Origin: Halostreptopolyspora alba
GTDB lineage: Bacteria; Actinomycetota; Actinomycetes; Streptosporangiales; Streptosporangiaceae
Direction: 5' to 3'
Assembly: GCA_003725585.1 (NCBI GenBank)
Contig: RJMB01000015.1
Location: forward strand, 79,308 to 143,307
Length of the DNA: 64,000 bases
The translations under genes were made by a program, and so were the position numbers. Under the pieces are notes generated by a model that ran no database searches, was not told the origin of the DNA, and worked only from the letters and a program-made list of their open reading frames with translations. Positions 9,418 to 19,938 of this stretch are shown here, piece by piece (the stretch's first letter is position 1; each line of letters begins with the position of its first letter).

Positions 9418-9801
9418 GTGCAGGAGGGCTACCACATTCTCGCGTTGGGCGGCGGCGGAGGCGGCGACCTCTTCAGCATGATCTGGCCGTTCGCGCTCAT
9501 CCTCGTAGTGTTCTGGCTGCTTTTCATCCGCCCGCAGCGGAAGAAGCAGCAGCAGGAGCAGCAGATGCAGAACACGCTGCGGCCCGGCGTGGAGGTACTG
9601 ACCAAGGCCGGGTTCTACGGCACCGTGGTCGAGGTGCGCGAGAACGACGTCGAGCTGGAGATCTCGCCCGGCACCCGGGTCCGCATGCTCAAGCAGGGGA
9701 TCGGTGACGTGATCTCGCCGAAGGACGACATCCCCGACGACACCCCGGTCGAGGACCGCCCCGACTTCCCGGGTGACGACCGCAACGACGGTCCCCGCTA
9801 A
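9418..9801 (+). CDS. yajC: Preprotein translocase accessory subunit YajC
   Basis: 127 residues from GTG 9418, with AAAGG 7 bases upstream; a TTG at 9400 would add six residues. A Gly-rich N-terminus leads into one membrane span (MIWPFALILVVFWLLFIRPQRKKQQ, about residues 20-42), then the soluble YajC domain (MQNTLRPGVEVLTKAGFYGTVVE) and an acidic tail. YajC normally works with SecD and SecF in the SecDF-YajC complex that assists protein export. The secD and secF genes that usually follow are not present here. Confidence 0.93.
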   Translation: MQEGYHILALGGGGGGDLFSMIWPFALILVVFWLLFIRPQRKKQQQEQQMQNTLRPGVEVLTKAGFYGTVVEVRENDVELEISPGTRVRMLKQGIGDVISPKDDIPDDTPVEDRPDFPGDDRNDGPR

Positions 9802-9814
9802 CCAGCCTGGCGAA

Positions 9815-9845
9815 CGCGGGCGGCGCGCCAGCCACGCCGCCCGCG
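9815..9845. terminator. Hairpin terminator after yajC
   Basis: Perfect 10-base-pair GC stem (9815-9824 with 9836-9845) and an 11-base loop, beginning 14 bases after the yajC stop codon. There is no T-tract, which is common for terminators in high-GC actinobacteria. It would separate yajC from the minus-strand DUF397 genes that point toward it. Confidence 0.6.
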
Positions 9846-9941
9846 CCAATGCCGCTGCCGCGCTGCGAGGAGGGTCGGCGAGTCCGCTGGCTCCTCATCA
9901 CGCGGGGAGGGCGCGGCCGGGATCCGGCCTCGCGGCGTGTC

Positions 9942-10016
9942 CATCCGTGCTTCAACGCGATCGTTACTCGCCGCGGCGCTGTGGCTGTGCTTGAACTAGT
10001 CGGTGTCGTGTCTCAT
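9942..10016 (-). pseudogene. Decayed second DUF397 copy
   Basis: Reading the minus strand from the ATG at 10016 gives MRHDTD, a TAG stop, then FKHSHSAAASNDRVEARMD. This aligns with the first 25 residues of the intact DUF397 protein just upstream (MRHDTDWFKSSHSAGASNACVEAR), with the conserved Trp codon TGG changed to TAG and similarity ending soon after. The ATG overlaps the TGA of the intact gene (ATGA). The simplest reading is a tandem duplication of a DUF397 gene that has since been truncated and inactivated. It is visible only when the frame is read through the stop. Confidence 0.75.
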
Positions 10017-10201
10017 AGTTGGTCGCTGCGTACGGCCTTGAGGAAGGCCCACCAGGCTGGGGTGTCGACTGTGAGGACGGCTCCGTGAGGATGAGTGGAG
10101 TCGCGGACGTGGACGTCCATCGGGGTGATTCGCGCCTCCACGCACGCATTGCTTGCTCCAGCGCTGTGACTGCTCTTGAACCAGTCGGTGTCGTGTCTCA
10201 C
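10013..10201 (-). CDS. DUF397 domain protein, partner of the adjacent XRE regulator
   Basis: 62 residues from GTG 10201, immediately after the TAA of the XRE gene. AAGGAG lies 6 bases before the GTG, inside the end of the XRE gene, so translation is likely coupled. WFKSSHSAGASNACVEA and AWWAFLKAVR are the N- and C-terminal signatures of DUF397, a small domain nearly confined to actinobacteria and typically encoded beside an XRE/DUF5753 regulator. In Streptomyces such XRE/DUF397 pairs affect development and antibiotic production. The biochemical action of DUF397 is not settled; a toxin-antitoxin-like or co-regulator relationship is possible. Confidence 0.88.
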   Translation of the reverse strand: MRHDTDWFKSSHSAGASNACVEARITPMDVHVRDSTHPHGAVLTVDTPAWWAFLKAVRSDQL

Positions 10202-11065
10202 TTAGTTCTCCTTAAGGCGTCGAAGCAACACGTCGCGAGAGTCGTCGGGGGATAGGGCGAGCTTGCTCGCGCACTCGAACCCCTTCATGAACGCCGTCGT
10301 ATCTGCCTCGGAGTCGTGGTAAACCGCAGGTCCATACAGTGATGTCGCGAAGCCGATCCGTGGAGCGTTCTCGAATTCCAGAACGAGGATGCCACCACCC
10401 AGTAACGGGTTATCCCTGATGCCTGACGGCATCACCTGGATACTGAGAGCTGATTCGCTCTCTACAAGCTGGAGCATGTGCAGGACCTGCCCCCGCATGA
10501 CTGAAGGTCCACCGATCTCGTGGTGGAGCGCGTCCTCGGTGAATACGAAGGAGAGCCGCTTGGGCACGTCGGCTTCCATCACACGGTGCTGCTGTTCCAG
10601 ACGGAACCCGATCCGGGACTTCACCTCCTGCTCTGAGGCTTCCCACCACACACCGTCGCAGGAGCGGATCACCGCCCGCATGTAGTCGGGTGACTGAAGG
10701 AGCCCGGGGATGATGCCGGATTCGTACGAGTGGATCCTCGTGGCGTCAGCTTCCAGGTCGGCGAGCCGCTGGAAGGAACCCGGCAAGGAGTCCGTGTACA
10801 AGGCGCGGCGGCTCCGGCGTCGAGCCTGGGTACCCAGAGACAGGACAGTGCTGCGCTCCTCGCCCTTGACGCCGACGTGATCAAGGAACGCGAGAAGATC
10901 GTCGGGATTGAGGACGCCGATCCCGTTCTCCACCTGGCTCATTCGGGCGGCAGTACGACCGATGGCTTTTCCCGCTGCGGCCTGGGAGAGGCCGGCCCGC
11001 TCTCTGAGGCGGCGCAAGGTCAACCCCAGTTGCCGACGCTCCACGGTCGGCTTGGCCGTTCCCAT
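10202..11065 (-). CDS. XRE-family helix-turn-helix regulator with DUF5753 domain
   Basis: 287 residues from ATG 11065, chosen because GGAGG lies 6 bases upstream; a start 39 bases further upstream lacks one. The XRE helix-turn-helix spans about residues 12-68 (LRERAGLSQAAAGKAIGRTAARMSQVENG). The DUF5753 domain fills about 95-275 (YESGIIPGLLQSPDYMRAVI, IQVMPSGIRDNPLLGGG). It resembles the WhiJ-like regulators of Streptomyces, paired with DUF397 proteins. A rare TTA leucine codon occurs at 10404-10406 (minus strand). The gene and its flanks look less GC-rich than the rest of the window, suggesting acquisition. Confidence 0.92.
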   Translation of the reverse strand: MGTAKPTVERRQLGLTLRRLRERAGLSQAAAGKAIGRTAARMSQVENGIGVLNPDDLLAFLDHVGVKGEERSTVLSLGTQARRRSRRALYTDSLPGSFQRLADLEADATRIHSYESGIIPGLLQSPDYMRAVIRSCDGVWWEASEQEVKSRIGFRLEQQHRVMEADVPKRLSFVFTEDALHHEIGGPSVMRGQVLHMLQLVESESALSIQVMPSGIRDNPLLGGGILVLEFENAPRIGFATSLYGPAVYHDSEADTTAFMKGFECASKLALSPDDSRDVLLRRLKEN

Positions 11066-11129
11066 CGCGTACCTCCAGCCCGTTTTCCACGGACATTCCA
11101 TCAAACCCTGGCGGACCGTAGCGACATCT

Positions 11130-11175
11130 TCTAGCCTATATATAAGGCTTATATGGCAATCTAAGCCTTATCTTT
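11130..11175. promoter_or_regulatory. AT-rich divergent promoter with inverted-repeat operator
   Basis: Between the XRE gene and the divergent small gene is the most AT-rich stretch I noticed in the window. It holds an inverted repeat ATAAGGCTTA (11142-11151) / TAAGCCTTAT (11162-11171) with a 10-base spacer, plus a related half-site AGCCTATAT from 11133. TATA-like hexamers on both strands could serve as -10 elements. The likely reading is a divergent promoter controlled by the XRE protein through these repeats; binding is inferred. Confidence 0.65.
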
Positions 11176-11205
11176 CGTCTATTCTATCGGAAGCGAGGAA
11201 CCCCC

Positions 11206-11436
11206 ATGTACGACCGTCGCCATGTGCATACCTGCTCCTCCGTCACGATTCCCCGGGACACCACGCTCACCTGGCTCGTCGGGCGGGGCGGCGACGAGGT
11301 GGAACTGTCCATCGGCGCTGGCGACAACGCCATCCTGGACATCGAGTTCGAGATGATCGACCCGATCATCTCGGCGCTCACCTCAGCGCGTAACCAGGCC
11401 GCGCGGGCCCGGGGAGAGGACGAAGGACCCGAGTAG
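11206..11436 (+). CDS. Small acidic protein of unknown function, divergent from the XRE gene
   Basis: 76 residues from ATG 11206 with GAGGAA 5 bases upstream. I do not recognise a family. The sequence is mixed beta and acidic (VGRGGDEVELSIGAGDNAILDIEFEMIDPIISAL), with no membrane segment or signal peptide, and ends in a charged tail. It shares an AT-rich divergent promoter region with the XRE regulator and is followed by the housekeeping apt gene after 138 bases. Its position suggests it is the target or a third component of the XRE/DUF397 locus. The strong ribosome-binding site supports it being a real gene. Confidence 0.65.
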   Translation: MYDRRHVHTCSSVTIPRDTTLTWLVGRGGDEVELSIGAGDNAILDIEFEMIDPIISALTSARNQAARARGEDEGPE

Positions 11437-11574
11437 CGCGTGCGCGCTCCCCGGACCTCGGTACCGGTCTCGTGGAGGGGGGCCGGTACTGTCGTGGTGT
11501 CGGCCCGGTGACGGTGCCCTGGTTGTCACCGGCCGCCCACGTGACCCCGGCCCAATCGAGGAGAACGCGAGTCC

Positions 11575-12105
11575 ATGTCCGGTGAGCTGAGCGATCTGAT
11601 CGGGCGGCACGTCCGTGACATCCCCGACTTCCCGAGCCCCGGCGTGCTCTTCAAGGACATCACCCCGCTCCTCGACTCGCCCGCCCTGTTCCGCTCGGTG
11701 ACGCTGGCGATGGCGGGCCGGTTCGCCGCGGCCGGAATCGACCGTGTCGTGGGGTTGGAGGCACGTGGTTTCCTGCTGGCCGCCCCGGTGGCTCTGGAAC
11801 TCGGCGCGGGGCTGGTGCCGGTGCGGAAAGAGGGGAAACTGCCCGCGAAGACGCTGCGCGAGTCGTATGATCTGGAGTACGGCACGGCGACGGTCGAGAT
11901 GCACGCCGACGCCGTCGCGCCCGGCGACCGCGTACTCGTCGTCGACGACGTGCTCGCGACCGGGGGGACAGCGCGGGCGGCGATGGAGCTGGTCCGCAAA
12001 GCGGGTGGTACCGTCGTTGGACTCTCGGTACTGATGGAACTCACGTTTCTGAAGGGCCGCGAGAAGCTGCCCGATGTGGAGCTGCACGCCCTATCCGCGG
12101 TCTGA
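11575..12105 (+). CDS. apt: Adenine phosphoribosyltransferase
   Basis: 176-residue purine salvage enzyme that converts adenine and PRPP to AMP. The APT signatures [32 protein letters not shown] and [11 protein letters not shown] are present, as is the PRPP-binding loop [16 protein letters not shown]. Length and motifs are normal. It sits directly before relA as in most actinobacteria; secD-secF, which usually precede it, are absent. The 244-base gap to relA contains a short hexamer-like repeat (CCCGTA/CCCGAA units at about 12123-12143). Confidence 0.96.
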   Translation: MSGELSDLIGRHVRDIPDFPSPGVLFKDITPLLDSPALFRSVTLAMAGRFAAAGIDRVVGLEARGFLLAAPVALELGAGLVPVRKEGKLPAKTLRESYDLEYGTATVEMHADAVAPGDRVLVVDDVLATGGTARAAMELVRKAGGTVVGLSVLMELTFLKGREKLPDVELHALSAV

Positions 12106-12349
12106 TCCCCGACCCGGGGTCACCCGTACCCGAACCCGTACCCGCGGACACACCGCCACTTCGACCTCGACGCGGAGGCCCGGTCCCGAGGTAGGTGTAG
12201 CCGGGGTATCCGACCGCGCGGGCATAACTGAGCTGCAACGACGCGTTGGAACAAGTGAGCCGATCGCTCACGACGCAGCCGTCCACCCTCAGGACCGGGT
12301 GGATGCCCCCGGCGTACCCCGCCGGGGCGAGCCGCGGGGAGGAATGCCC

Positions 12350-14923
<2,574 letters not shown>

Positions 14924-14972
14924 CGGCGTTGTGGGGTTGGCCCCTGGCGGTACCACCCCCCAGACTGCTGGC

Positions 14973-15353
14973 ATGAGGAAGTTCTCGCTGGACGCACTGG
15001 CACGCAACCACCTGGAGATGGCGGCCAACGCGTCGTCCGGCCGAAGCTCCACCACGGTCTTCGGTGGCCACGAGCACACACTCCGCCACACCCTCATCGC
15101 GCTCACCCGCGGAAACTCGCTCTCCGAGCACCCCAACCCCGGCGAGTCGACCATTGTCGTCGTCCGTGGCCGGGTGAGGCTGATCGCCGGGGAGGACTTC
15201 TGGGAGGGGCGTTCCGGGGACATGCTGATCGTCCCCCAGGCACAGCACAGCCTGGAGGCACTGGAGGACGCGGTGGTGCTGCTCAACGTCGCCATGGCCG
15301 GCCACGGGGCCGAGCAGCTCGATCAGGACGCCGAGCGCGAAGCGGCCTCCTGA
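14973..15353 (+). CDS. Small cupin-domain protein
   Basis: 126 residues starting MRKFSLDALARNHLE. It carries a single cupin fold: GNSLSEHPNPGESTIVVVRGRVRLI matches motif 1 in shape (one His and Glu), and GDMLIVPQAQHSLEALEDAVVLL matches motif 2 with a metal-type His. Such proteins often bind a metal or small molecule. No enzyme activity can be assigned from sequence. It is 49 bases after relA and may be co-transcribed. The start is ATG 14973; a preceding ribosome-binding site is not obvious. Confidence 0.8.
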   Translation: MRKFSLDALARNHLEMAANASSGRSSTTVFGGHEHTLRHTLIALTRGNSLSEHPNPGESTIVVVRGRVRLIAGEDFWEGRSGDMLIVPQAQHSLEALEDAVVLLNVAMAGHGAEQLDQDAEREAAS

Positions 15354-15363
15354 CCGGTCGCTC

Positions 15364-15395
15364 GCGCGGCTTCGCCGCGTTTCCGGGCAGCTTGG
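15364..15395. repeat. Intergenic repeat copy 1 with UUCG hairpin
   Basis: 32-base unit beginning GCGCGGCTTCGCCGCG and ending GGGCAGCTTGG. The first half folds into a hairpin with a TTCG tetraloop, an unusually stable RNA structure, and lies 11 bases after the cupin stop codon. A second copy with two mismatches lies at 15509-15540. Together they probably act as terminators between the convergent cupin and DUF349 genes, and may belong to a dispersed repeat family. Confidence 0.7.
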
Positions 15396-15508
15396 TCCGA
15401 GGGTCGGCGGGGTTCTGGAGGCGTTGGAGGTTCCCGCTTGGGGGTGGGTGGTGTGGTGGTGGACCGGAGACGCCGAAGGTTCCCGCCTATTGGACCCGAG
15501 GACCCCGA

Positions 15509-15540
15509 GCGCGGCTTCGCCGCGCTTTCGGGCAGCTTGG
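15509..15540. repeat. Intergenic repeat copy 2 with UUCG hairpin
   Basis: Second, same-orientation copy of the 32-base unit at 15364-15395, 30 of 32 bases identical, again with the CGCGGC-TTCG-GCCGCG-type stem-loop. It ends one base before the stop codon of the minus-strand DUF349 gene. The 113 bases between the copies include a G/T-rich run (about 15437-15460). Confidence 0.7.
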
Positions 15541-15541
15541 C

Positions 15542-16774
15542 CTAGCTCATCTCGTTGAGCGCCTTTTCGGCCTCGTCGAGCCAGGACTGGCGCGCGCTGA
15601 GGGCGTCCTCGAACTCGCGGATCTTGCGGTCGTTGCCCTCCGATCTCGCCTGCTCCAGTTTGCTCTCCAGCTGGCTGATGGATTCACGCAGCTGGTTCAC
15701 CGTGTCGGCGGCCCGGGCGCGCGCTTCGGGGTTGGTGCGCTGCAGCTCCTGGTCCTCGGCCTTGCGCACGGAGTCCTCCAGCTTGCGGAAGGCGCCTTCG
15801 AGTTGCTCCCGAGAGTCGCGTGGCAGGGGCCCGGCCTCCTCCCACTGCTCCTGGTAGTGGCGTAGCCGGGCACGCGCCTCACGTGGGTCCTTGATCTGGT
15901 GGATCTCCTCACGCGCCTCCTTGAGGAGCCGCTCCTTGACCTCGGCGTTGTCGCGTAGTTCGGCGTCGCGTTCGGCGAACGCCGCGTTGCGCGCCTGGAA
16001 GAACCGGTCCTGGGCCGCCTTGAAACGCGCCCACAGGTCGTCCTCGCTGGAGCGGTCGGCGCGGCCGGCGGCCTTCCACTGCTGCATCAGCTCGCGGTAC
16101 CGCCCGGAGGTCGGCCCCCAGTCGGTGGAGTCGGCCAGGGACTCCGCCTCGGCGATCAGTTCCTCCTTGTGCTTGCGGACCTGTTCGCGCTGCTGGTCGA
16201 GGCCGGCGAAGTAGGCTTTGCGGCGCTTGGAGAACGCGTTTCGGGCCGCGGACATGCGTTTCCACAGTGCCTGCTCGGTGGCACGGTCGGCGCGTGGCGC
16301 GGCCTTCCACTCGTCGATGAGCTGGCGCATGCGTTCCCCGCCGGACTTCCAGTGGGTGGTCTCCTCGGCGACGCGCTCCGCCTCGGCGGCGATGCGCTCC
16401 TTGATGTCGCGTGCCTCTTCGCGCGCCTGCTGCTGTGCCCGTTTTTGTTCGGCCCGGCGTTCCTCGGCGCGCTCGGTGAGGGTGTCGAGTCGTCGGGAGA
16501 GCGCGTCCAGGTCGCCCACCACGTTGGCGTCGCGCACACTCGAACGCAGTTTCTCGATGCTGGAGAGCGCCTGCGCGGCGGAGAGGTCGGTGTTGGTGAG
16601 CCGCTCCTCCAACAGCTCGACCTCGGTCACCAGCGCGTCGTACTTACGGCGGAAGAACGCGAGGGCCTCCTCGGGGGCGCCGGCCTGCCACGAGCCGACG
16701 ACGCGCTCGCCCTCGCTCGTGCGCACGTAGACCGTGCCGTCGTCGTCTACGCGGCCCCAGGGGTCCGTGTTCAC
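15542..16774 (-). CDS. DUF349 domain-containing coiled-coil protein
   Basis: 410-residue, highly charged helical protein. Three to four DUF349 repeats are visible as recurring W-K-x-A-P/G-R-A-D and LW-x-R/K-F/M patterns (for example WKAAPRADRATEQALWKRM, WKAAGRADRSSEDDLWARF). The N-terminus (WGRVDDDGTVYVRTSEGERVVGSWQAG) is the usual actinobacterial leader of this family, and the C-terminus is coiled coil. The family has no firmly established function in bacteria. Its place beside relA is conserved in actinobacteria. It is transcribed toward the cupin gene. Confidence 0.88.
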   Translation of the reverse strand: MNTDPWGRVDDDGTVYVRTSEGERVVGSWQAGAPEEALAFFRRKYDALVTEVELLEERLTNTDLSAAQALSSIEKLRSSVRDANVVGDLDALSRRLDTLTERAEERRAEQKRAQQQAREEARDIKERIAAEAERVAEETTHWKSGGERMRQLIDEWKAAPRADRATEQALWKRMSAARNAFSKRRKAYFAGLDQQREQVRKHKEELIAEAESLADSTDWGPTSGRYRELMQQWKAAGRADRSSEDDLWARFKAAQDRFFQARNAAFAERDAELRDNAEVKERLLKEAREEIHQIKDPREARARLRHYQEQWEEAGPLPRDSREQLEGAFRKLEDSVRKAEDQELQRTNPEARARAADTVNQLRESISQLESKLEQARSEGNDRKIREFEDALSARQSWLDEAEKALNEMS

Positions 16775-17282
16775 CGTGTCCTCCTGCGGTTACGAGCCTG
16801 GCACCGGTTGCCAGGTTCCGGTTGTCGTGACAGCGAATCCCGGCTGAACGGTGCACGCGCTGTGGGACCTGCCGTGACTAGTCACGATATCCATAACTCT
16901 GCGTCAGATAGCGACGATTTGTGGCTGATGCGGTTTCGTTGCCCCTCTCCAGCGGGGGATACGCCGACCGCGGCCTCGGAAGAGCAGGCGCCTCGCGCTG
17001 GTTGTGGAACCGGTCCACCACCGGGTGGTCGATACGTGGTGCTTGACCGACATAGTGACGACCAATATGGCACTGTCAGGGCGTTTGGCAAAGACATGCG
17101 CCGGCCGGGGTGACCGAATGGTGATGGGAGGCGGGACCGTGTGGTCCGCCGTACCGCGCGGTGCGGCCGGTACGGCACGGAGGGTGACCGCTCGGCGAGG
17201 GGTCGCCGTCGGTAGGCTCGGATCGGGGCACCGCCGACCGGGCGGGCCCCACCGGTATCGTGTCGACAAGGAATCGAGGTCA
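16775..17282. other. Intergenic region between DUF349 gene and hydrolase, with 14-bp palindrome
   Basis: About 500 bases between two divergent genes without a convincing gene. It contains a perfect 14-base palindrome, CGTGACTAGTCACG (16873-16886), about 100 bases upstream of the DUF349 start and suited to a dimeric regulator. A TAGGCT hexamer (17213-17218) could be a -10 element for the hydrolase. In Streptomyces a peptidyl-prolyl isomerase gene usually occupies this position; I see no remnant of it. Confidence 0.5.
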
Positions 17283-17969
17283 GTGCGCACCGTGCTCATC
17301 ACCGCCTTTCCCGCCGGACCGCTCGCCGCGAACTGCTACGTGGTCGCTCCGGCCGCCGGCGCGGAGTGCGTCATCGTCGATCCCGGACAGCAGGCCACCG
17401 ATGGCGTCTCGCAGCTCGTGCGCGAGCACGACCTCACGCCGGCCGCGGTGCTACTCACGCATGGTCACTTCGACCACGTGCTGTCCGCGGCCGAGGTGTG
17501 CGCGACCTACGGGGTGCCGGCCCGGGTGCACGCCGATGACCGGGAACTGCTCACCAACCCCGCGAAGGGGCTCGACCCCGGGCTGGGAGGCCAACTGTCC
17601 GCCCTGCTCGGTGACACCGAGATGGTGGAGCCGGAGGGACTGGCGGAACTCTCCGGAGGCGAGAGGCTGACCGACGCCGGGCTGGACCTCACAGCGCGGC
17701 ACGTACCGGGGCACACCCCCGGATCGGTGGCCTACGCGCTGGCCACCGGATCCGGCGAGCCAGACGTTGTGTTCACCGGCGACTTGCTGTTCGCCGGTTC
17801 CATCGGTCGTACCGACTTTCCCGGGGGCGACCACCCCACCATCCTGCGCAGCCTGGCTGAGGTGTGCCGCGAGTACCCCGAGGAGACCGTGGTGTTGCCC
17901 GGCCACGGGCCGCGGACCACCGTGGGTCGGGAGCGCGCCAGTAACCCGTTCCTGCGGGATCTGGGTTAG
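17283..17969 (+). CDS. Metallo-beta-lactamase-fold hydrolase (glyoxalase II-like)
   Basis: 228 residues from GTG 17283, beginning VRTVLITAFPAGPLAANCYVV, a common start of this family. The metal site is complete: THGHFDHVLSAAEV (HxHxDH), the third His in VPGHTPGSVAY, the bridging Asp in VFTGDLLFAGSIGRTD and the last His in VVLPGHGPRTTVG. These enzymes hydrolyse thioesters such as S-acylglutathione or related compounds; the substrate here is unknown. In Streptomyces the gene typically stands before hisS, but here aspS follows. Confidence 0.9.
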   Translation: MRTVLITAFPAGPLAANCYVVAPAAGAECVIVDPGQQATDGVSQLVREHDLTPAAVLLTHGHFDHVLSAAEVCATYGVPARVHADDRELLTNPAKGLDPGLGGQLSALLGDTEMVEPEGLAELSGGERLTDAGLDLTARHVPGHTPGSVAYALATGSGEPDVVFTGDLLFAGSIGRTDFPGGDHPTILRSLAEVCREYPEETVVLPGHGPRTTVGRERASNPFLRDLG

Positions 17970-18165
17970 CGTTCGGTGTCGGCTGGGTCAACCGGGCGGG
18001 GTGGCCCGGTTCGTCGGCGCATGAGCCCGGTGGGTAGGTCCGGTTTGGCGGTAGGATTCGGCTAGCCCGATGAGTTCGACCGCCCCTGTCCTCACCTCGG
18101 GGCGCCCGCGGATCCGTCCGGTTCCGTTCAAGTCAGTCGCGTAGATAGTGGTACTTGGTAGCCTC

Positions 18166-19938
18166 ATGCATCGTTTTCGGACCCATACCTGTGGACAGCT
18201 CACGAGCGCCGACGTGGGGACTGACGCCCGCCTTTCCGGCTGGGTGCACAATCGCCGCGATCTCGGTGGTCTGCTGTTCGTGGACCTGCGCGACCACTAC
18301 GGAATCGTCCAGCTGCAGGCCCGTCCGGAATCTCCGGTGTTCGAGCAGCTCACGCGGTTGCCCAAGGAGACCGTGATCCGCGTCGACGGAACCGTCATCG
18401 CGCGCAGCCCCGAGAACGTCAACCCCGATCTGGCGACGGGGGAGATCGAGATCGAGGCCCACGAGGTCGAGGTCCTGGGCACCTGCGAGGAGCTGCCCTT
18501 CCCGGTGTTCCCGGAGGACTCGACCTCGGAGGAGCGCCGGCTGGCCTACCGTTTCCTGGACCTGCGGCGCGAGCGCATGCACCGCAACGTCATGCTGCGC
18601 TCTCAGGTGATCTCCGCGATTCGCCGCAAGATGACCGCGCTCGGTTTCGACGAGTTCCAGACGCCTATCCTGACCAGCTCCAGCCCCGAGGGCGCGCGCG
18701 ACTTCCTCGTGCCGTCGCGACTGCACCCGGGCAAGTTCTTCGCGCTGCCGCAGGCGCCGCAGCAGTTCAAGCAGATGCTCATGGTGGCCGGGTTCGACCG
18801 CTACTTCCAGATCGCGCCGTGCTTCCGTGACGAGGACAGCCGCGCCGACCGGTCGCCCGGTGAGTTCTACCAGCTCGACGTCGAGATGAGCTTCGTGGAA
18901 CAGGACGAGGTCTTCGACGTCATCGAGCGGCTGATGACCGACGTGTTCACCGAGTTCGCCCCCGAGCGGGAGATGACCTCGCCGTTCCCACGCATCGCCT
19001 ATCGCGACGCTCTGACCTGGTATGGAACGGACAAGCCCGACCTTCGTGTGCCGCTGCGGATGGCCGATGTCACCGAGCTGTTCGAGAAGACCGACTTCAA
19101 GGCGTTCGCCGGGAAGCGGGTGCGGGCGCTGGCCGTTCCCGGGATCGCCGAGATGCCGAGGTCGTTCTTTGACGGCCTGGGTGACTACGCGACCGAACTC
19201 GGGGCCAAGGGGCTGGCCTGGCTGAAGGTGTCCGAGGACCGTGAACTCAGCGGGCCGATCGCGAAGTTCGTCGGTGACATCGCCGATGACCTGCTGACCG
19301 CGACGGGCGCCGACGCCGGCGGTGGGCTGTTCTTCTGCGCCAGTGAGGACTTCGACGAGATCAACCGGATCATGGCGCCGCTGCGGGTGGAGGTCGGCAA
19401 GCGCGCCGGCCTTTTCGAGGAGAACGCCTACCGGTTCTGCTGGATCGTGGACTTCCCGATGTACGAGTTCTCCGAGGAGACCGGAATCGAGTTCAGCCAC
19501 AACCCGTTCTCCATGCCCCAGGGCGGGCTGACGGCGTTGGAGAACGAGGACCCGCTCGACATCCTCGCCTGGCAGTACGACATCGTCTGCAACGGTGTCG
19601 AGCTGTCGTCGGGCGCCATCCGGAACCACTCGCCCGAGATCATGTACAAGGCGTTCGACATCGCCGGTTACAGCAAGGCGGAGGTCGAGGCGAAGTTCGG
19701 TGGGATGCTGCGCGCGTTGAAGTACGGCGCCCCGCCGCACGGGGGGATCGCACCAGGGATCGACCGGATTGTCATGCTCCTGGCCGACGAGCCCAACATT
19801 CGTGAGACGATCGCGTTCCCGCTGAACCAGAACGCCGAGGACCTGATGATGGGGGCACCCGCGCCCGTGGCGAACCACCAGCTCTCCGACGTCCACATTC
19901 GGGTCTCGCTCCCCCCGGAAGAGCGCAAGCGCCAGTAG
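18166..19938 (+). CDS. aspS: Aspartyl-tRNA synthetase
   Basis: 590-residue class IIb synthetase. ATG 18166 gives the family N-terminus [13 protein letters not shown]; a start 18 bases upstream is less likely. The anticodon-binding OB-fold has [21 protein letters not shown]. The catalytic domain carries motif 2 ([22 protein letters not shown]) and motif 3 ([18 protein letters not shown]), with the bacterial GAD insertion between (about residues 285-410). Whether it also charges tRNA-Asn cannot be told without knowing if GatCAB is present elsewhere. Confidence 0.96.
   Translation: MHRFRTHTCGQLTSADVGTDARLSGWVHNRRDLGGLLFVDLRDHYGIVQLQARPESPVFEQLTRLPKETVIRVDGTVIARSPENVNPDLATGEIEIEAHEVEVLGTCEELPFPVFPEDSTSEERRLAYRFLDLRRERMHRNVMLRSQVISAIRRKMTALGFDEFQTPILTSSSPEGARDFLVPSRLHPGKFFALPQAPQQFKQMLMVAGFDRYFQIAPCFRDEDSRADRSPGEFYQLDVEMSFVEQDEVFDVIERLMTDVFTEFAPEREMTSPFPRIAYRDALTWYGTDKPDLRVPLRMADVTELFEKTDFKAFAGKRVRALAVPGIAEMPRSFFDGLGDYATELGAKGLAWLKVSEDRELSGPIAKFVGDIADDLLTATGADAGGGLFFCASEDFDEINRIMAPLRVEVGKRAGLFEENAYRFCWIVDFPMYEFSEETGIEFSHNPFSMPQGGLTALENEDPLDILAWQYDIVCNGVELSSGAIRNHSPEIMYKAFDIAGYSKAEVEAKFGGMLRALKYGAPPHGGIAPGIDRIVMLLADEPNIRETIAFPLNQNAEDLMMGAPAPVANHQLSDVHIRVSLPPEERKRQ

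Noticed and set aside
9802..9941. Remnant of secD after yajC
   Set aside because: None of the frames in this short stretch resembles the SecD N-terminus; it mainly holds a hairpin and the tail of the decayed DUF397 copy.
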